From CAIWXH01 sp964555675 (GTDB lineage Bacteria > Chloroflexota > Chloroflexia > Chloroflexales > Chloroflexaceae), in NCBI GenBank assembly GCA_964555675.1, contig CAZKTU010000072.1, positions 1-26,583 of the forward strand: a DNA stretch of 26,583 nucleotides, in the 5' to 3' direction. Of the stretch, positions 23,916 through 26,583 are shown in pieces; the first letter of the stretch is position 1, and each line of letters starts with the position of its first letter. The position numbers and the translations under genes are program-made. The notes under the pieces were generated by a model that made no database searches, was not told where the DNA came from, and worked only from the letters and a program-made list of their open reading frames with translations.

Positions 23916-24572
23916 TTACGCCTGACCTGCGAAAGCAAGGATGATGAAGGCCACTGCGCAGAAGGCCACCAGCCAGAGCAGGGCCGGGATCAGCACCAGG
24001 GCCAGGGCCTTGCGGGAGGGCAAGTTCATCCCGGACTGCACACTCAGGTAGGTTAGGTAGAGGCCGTAGCAGGTCACGAAGATCGCCACTGGCGCGGTCA
24101 GGCACGAGAAGAAGCCGATCGAGAGGGCGTTGACCACGGCCGAGACGACCGAGATTGGCACCCAGAAGAGCGCCAGGTCGTAGGCCAGCTCGCCGATCCG
24201 CCCGCTGCCGCCCAGGACTCGCCCGATCAAGAAGACGACTCCGAGGTAGGTCAGGAAGCCGATCATGGTCAGCATGATGTTGGAGAGGACGGGGATGCCG
24301 GGGTTGGCGGGGGTTAACAGCTCTTCGAACGCCAGATCCACGCCGGTCCGGGCCTCGAAGTTGGCCAGTTCGGCGAAGAGCACGGCGTACTGGCGCTCGA
24401 GGAAGGGTGCCTGGACGAGGTACGCCACCCACCCGAGGGCGGCGGTGATGGCGGCGCCCAGGGCGACGTAGAGCAGCGCCCAGCCCAGGGCGTTACGCTC
24501 GTGCTCCTCGAAGTTGGCAACGGCGGGCCGCACGATCACCGCCCAGCTGCCGCGCAGCATAGTATTGAGCAT
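23916..24572 (-). CDS. YIP1-family integral membrane protein
   Basis: 218 aa from ATG 24572, with GAGG about 7 nt upstream, only 3 nt after the stop of the alpha/beta hydrolase. It has five hydrophobic segments: ALLYVALGAAITAALGWVAYLV, NIMLTMIGFLTYLGVVFLIGRVL, LALFWVPISVVSAVVNALSIGF, APVAIFVTCYGLYLTYLSV and ALVLIPALLWLVAFCAVAFIIL. The layout and the N-terminal WAVIVRPAVANFEEHERN are those of bacterial Yip1-domain proteins. Their function is not known; relatives in eukaryotes act in vesicle transport. It is likely translationally coupled to the hydrolase. The frame continues beyond the stop codon with coding-like sequence (separate entry). Confidence 0.8.
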   Translation of the reverse strand: MLNTMLRGSWAVIVRPAVANFEEHERNALGWALLYVALGAAITAALGWVAYLVQAPFLERQYAVLFAELANFEARTGVDLAFEELLTPANPGIPVLSNIMLTMIGFLTYLGVVFLIGRVLGGSGRIGELAYDLALFWVPISVVSAVVNALSIGFFSCLTAPVAIFVTCYGLYLTYLSVQSGMNLPSRKALALVLIPALLWLVAFCAVAFIILAFAGQA

Positions 24573-24575
24573 CGT

Positions 24576-25622
24576 CTACCTCGTCATCCTGGACCGAAAG
24601 TCCGTGACCAGCTTGACCGTCAGGGCGACCGTGGTCTCGCGGTGGCTACGCCCATCGGGAAGGAAGGCCTCGGGGTCGAAGTAGCCCTTCGGGCCGTTGT
24701 GCAGCATGGGGCCCATGTCGATGCGCCGCAGCTTGCCGCTGGCCAGGGCTTTGTTCCAGCGCGACGAGCGGGCGATCGGCCAGCGGCGCGGGAAGAGATA
24801 GTCGCCCACTGCCTGGATCGGGTCGAGTTTGCTGTCGAGGTGGATGACCTCGTCGGCGGCGTCGATGCCGGGGCTGTCGGCCATCACCCCGCCCACCGAG
24901 ATCACCTGGAGCGGGCCCTCAATCGCCGGCTTGAGGTACTGCGACGAGGCCAGCACGACCTGGCCGCCGCCGCTATAGCCGATCAGGGTCACCGGCAGGC
25001 CCGAGCCGGGTTTGTAGCCGGCCTCGATCAAGTGCTGGAAGATGGTGTTGGCGGTGCCGTAGTTGAAGACCGGGCCATAGCGCTTGTCGGCCGAGACGGC
25101 CACCTGCAGCATATTGCGCCCGTTGATCGAGATATCGCCGAGCACGGCCTGTTTCCCCGGGCTGGCTTTGGCCTGCTTCATCCAGTGCCAGAAGCGTCCC
25201 ATGCGGTCTTCCTCGGTCAGGCCCACGTTGGTCACCGAGAAGGCGAAGATATCGTCGATAATGCGGGTGCCGGGCAGGGCGCTCTCCAGCGCATTCACGT
25301 AGCCCAGCTCGATCGCCTGGAGGAAGGTGGCCGAGATGTCGCCGATCCCCGAGAGATAGACGATGTAGTGGTTGACGGGCACGCTTTTATCGACCGGCGG
25401 CGCGACGATCACCGGCGGGGCCAGGGCCTCGGCGGCCTCGCCGGCGGCCGCGCCGCCCGTGCGCCCCGTCCAGCCGGCCCACCAGCTGAGGGCGCCCAGG
25501 GGCGCCAGCACGCCGGCGATCAGGATGCTGAAGATCAGCATCGCCAGCAGGAACAGCAGCTCGAGCCCGAAGGTGCTGAAGAAGGAGCCTACACCCTCGA
25601 GAAAATAGAAGAAGACGCTCAT
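24576..25622 (-). CDS. Membrane-anchored alpha/beta-hydrolase-fold protein
   Basis: 348 aa. The start codon overlaps the stop of the upstream gene (ATGA, 25619-25622). The N-terminus holds hydrophobic segments (FFYFLEGVGSFFSTFGLELLFLLAMLIFSILIAGVLAPLGAL) that anchor it, then an Ala/Pro-rich linker (about 55-78). The soluble part has a nucleophile elbow GYSGGG (S217), a plausible acid D267 in LDSKLDPIQAVGD, and H308 in MLHNGPKGYFD, giving a complete Ser-Asp-His triad in the correct order. It begins with HYIVYLSGIGDIS, a typical first strand with oxyanion loop. No known lipase, esterase or peptidase subgroup is recognised. It lies between two YIP1-like membrane genes with no spare bases, so the three products probably act together at the membrane. 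Confidence 0.8.
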   Translation of the reverse strand: MSVFFYFLEGVGSFFSTFGLELLFLLAMLIFSILIAGVLAPLGALSWWAGWTGRTGGAAAGEAAEALAPPVIVAPPVDKSVPVNHYIVYLSGIGDISATFLQAIELGYVNALESALPGTRIIDDIFAFSVTNVGLTEEDRMGRFWHWMKQAKASPGKQAVLGDISINGRNMLQVAVSADKRYGPVFNYGTANTIFQHLIEAGYKPGSGLPVTLIGYSGGGQVVLASSQYLKPAIEGPLQVISVGGVMADSPGIDAADEVIHLDSKLDPIQAVGDYLFPRRWPIARSSRWNKALASGKLRRIDMGPMLHNGPKGYFDPEAFLPDGRSHRETTVALTVKLVTDFRSRMTR

Positions 25623-26314
25623 TGCTCGCCCCGCTCTTCCAGCTGGCGCCGGTGCTGCTGCAGGCCCAGGGGCACCGTGGGCACGACATCGCGGAGCTGG
25701 TAGTTCACCTCGCGCCCGGTGATCAGGCGCAGCACCCGGCGGCTGATCAGGGTCAACGGCCCGGCGGTGAACCAGCGCAGCAGCTGGAAGAGCAGCCAGC
25801 CGCCGATGGTCGCGAGGGCCGCCTGCGTGAAGGGCACCCCATACCCGAAGCTGATCGCGACCGTCGTCACCAGCAGGCTCAGCCCCTGCAGCAGCAGCAG
25901 CAGGGCCGGGCCGAGATAGGGGATAAAGGCGAGAAAGGCGAAGAGCAGCGGGATGTAGCCGAGGGCTACCGCTACGATGATCACCCTAGGAGTCGCACTG
26001 ATCCCGGGAACGATCGCTTCGAGCACAGCGGCGACCGTGAGCGTCCAGACGATTCCGCCGACCATATAGGTCATTGAGGTGAGCAGCAGGACGATCAGGA
26101 AGGGCCGGCGCCCGACCTTGTTCAGGAAGAGCGTGACGGCGCGCGTGCCGAAAGTCTCGGACAGCCCGGCCAGAAAGAAGATCGCGTAGATCACCGGCAG
26201 GCTCAGGTATGCGTCCGCGACGTCGAGCACATTCCCCTGAAAGCCGGTGATGCTCTGTGTGATCGTCCAGAGGGCCAGGAGGGCTTGAAAGAGTGGGCGT
26301 AGATCGAAAGGCAT
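25619..26314 (-). CDS. YIP1-like polytopic membrane protein
   Basis: 231 aa from ATG 26314; the purine-rich GAGGAG upstream is rather far (12 nt), so the start is less certain. It has about five hydrophobic segments: VIYAIFFLAGLSETF, FLIVLLLTSMTYMVGGIVWTL, VIIVAVALGYIPLLFAFLAFIPYLGPALLLLLQGL, LLVTTVAISFGYGVPF and ALATIGGWLLFQLLRWF, then a basic, hydrophilic tail (LISRRVLRLITGREVNYQLRD). The arrangement resembles Yip1-domain proteins, but no signature is decisive. It is the first gene of the compact minus-strand operon and overlaps the hydrolase gene by 4 nt. It is separated from the M1 peptidase gene by a hairpin. Confidence 0.7.
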   Translation of the reverse strand: MPFDLRPLFQALLALWTITQSITGFQGNVLDVADAYLSLPVIYAIFFLAGLSETFGTRAVTLFLNKVGRRPFLIVLLLTSMTYMVGGIVWTLTVAAVLEAIVPGISATPRVIIVAVALGYIPLLFAFLAFIPYLGPALLLLLQGLSLLVTTVAISFGYGVPFTQAALATIGGWLLFQLLRWFTAGPLTLISRRVLRLITGREVNYQLRDVVPTVPLGLQQHRRQLEERGEQ

Positions 26315-26341
26315 GGCCGCTGCGACTCCTCATGGGAGGGT

Positions 26342-26364
26342 CTGGGAGGGCCTGTCCCTCCCAG
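26342..26364 (-). terminator. Hairpin behind the M1 peptidase gene
   Basis: CTGGGAGGG (26342-26350) pairs with CCCTCCCAG (26356-26364) over 9 bp with a 5-nt loop. On the minus strand it lies 27 nt after the peptidase stop and 27 nt before the YIP1-like start. It is probably a transcript end; again no U-tract follows. Confidence 0.6.
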
Positions 26365-26391
26365 CTTACGGACGAAGATCCTGTTTAGCCA

Positions 26392-26583
26392 CTAGTACTT
26401 GTATGCTTCCTTCAGGAGCGGGAATTCTGCCGGGATCGACTTGCTGTAGAGCCAGGTGTCCCACACGGCGCTCAGGTCGCGGCCGGCGATGCGCTCGGCG
26501 GTGGCGATAAAATCCTCGGTGACCACCGGCCGGTCTCGATACTCCTCGTAGAAGGTGCGCAGGATCGTGAAGAAGGCCTCGTC
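26392..26583 (-). CDS. C-terminal end of an M1-family metallopeptidase (partial)
   Basis: The last 63 codons of a gene that continues beyond the window, ending at TAG 26392-26394. The peptide reads FFTILRTFYEEYRDRPVVTE, then DFIATAERIAGRDLSAVWDT, then WLYSKSIPAEF. Pattern F-x-I-L-R-x-F-Y-E-E-Y, then T-E-D-F-I, E-R-I-A-G-R-D-L and W-D-x-W-L-Y-x-x-x-I-P is the characteristic end of the M1 aminopeptidase catalytic region (aminopeptidase N, leukotriene A4 hydrolase group). The HEXXH zinc site would lie upstream, out of view. The short tail after WLY suggests a short form without the large C-terminal ERAP-like domain. Confidence 0.8.
   Translation of the reverse strand, partial: DEAFFTILRTFYEEYRDRPVVTEDFIATAERIAGRDLSAVWDTWLYSKSIPAEFPLLKEAYKY

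Noticed and set aside
23776..24432. Upstream extension of the amidase frame to 24432
   Set aside because: The extension is an out-of-frame translation of the YIP1 gene. The lipoprotein signal at 23775 with its ribosome-binding site marks the true start.

Overview
This is a GC-rich, gene-dense bacterial window carrying 21 protein genes, two of them on a sequence broken by an assembly gap or by the window edge. There is no tRNA, rRNA, CRISPR array, insertion sequence or phage gene. The gene set is an ECF42-type sigma factor with a C-terminal extension, GH42 and GHL6-like glycosidases, YIP1-like membrane proteins, a lipoprotein amidase with an Ala/Pro/Thr linker, and a DraG-like hydrolase. Together with the very high GC3, this suggests a Chloroflexota-like genome. 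That placement is inference from gene style and was not tested. Two runs of exactly 100 N are each flanked by the same 55 bp on both sides. This points to a short-read or metagenome scaffold whose contig ends were never merged.

Layout, left to right. (1) 1-2567, plus strand: a rhamnonate-dehydratase-like enolase-superfamily enzyme, a DUF1304 membrane protein and a long MerR-family regulator (split by the first false gap). (2) 2680-7330, plus: a CRP-like palindrome before a DoxX-like membrane protein, a MerR-type promoter with a 20-bp spacer before a Zn/Cd/Pb P1B-ATPase, then an unrecognised 593-aa probable carbohydrate-active protein whose start lies 4 nt behind the ATPase stop. (3) 7389-8252, plus: a COG3618 lactonase-like amidohydrolase. 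(4) 8280-11353, minus: an ADP-ribosylglycohydrolase-like protein and a GHL6-like glycoside hydrolase. (5) 11453-14975, plus: an ECF42 sigma factor, its usual DGPF/YCII partner behind a probable ECF42 target promoter, and a QacA/SmvA-like 14-TM exporter. (6) 15089-18045, plus: a voltage-gated-like K+ channel with a zinc ribbon, and a GH42 beta-galactosidase. (7) 18280-21728, minus: a prolidase-like metal amidohydrolase, an EntS-like MFS transporter and an MscS channel. (8) 21856-26583, minus: a tightly packed set (YIP1-like membrane protein, membrane-anchored alpha/beta hydrolase, YIP1 protein, lipoprotein amidase) downstream of the C-terminus of an M1 peptidase.

How the genes may work together. 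The dehydratase, COG3618 lactonase, GH42 and GHL6 enzymes fit release and oxidative breakdown of deoxy-sugars, though no sugar transporter or aldolase is visible. The MerR gene, the elongated-spacer promoter and the ATPase form a likely metal-response unit. The sigma factor, DGPF protein and exporter form a likely stress/efflux unit. The most unusual points are the ECF42 promoter with a DGPF protein that lacks its signature, the GHL6 protein that keeps the GH42 zinc site but lacks both GH42 catalytic glutamates, the coding-like tail behind the YIP1 stop codon, the two similar promoters that differ by 2 bp in spacer length, and the compact hydrolase/YIP1 operon.
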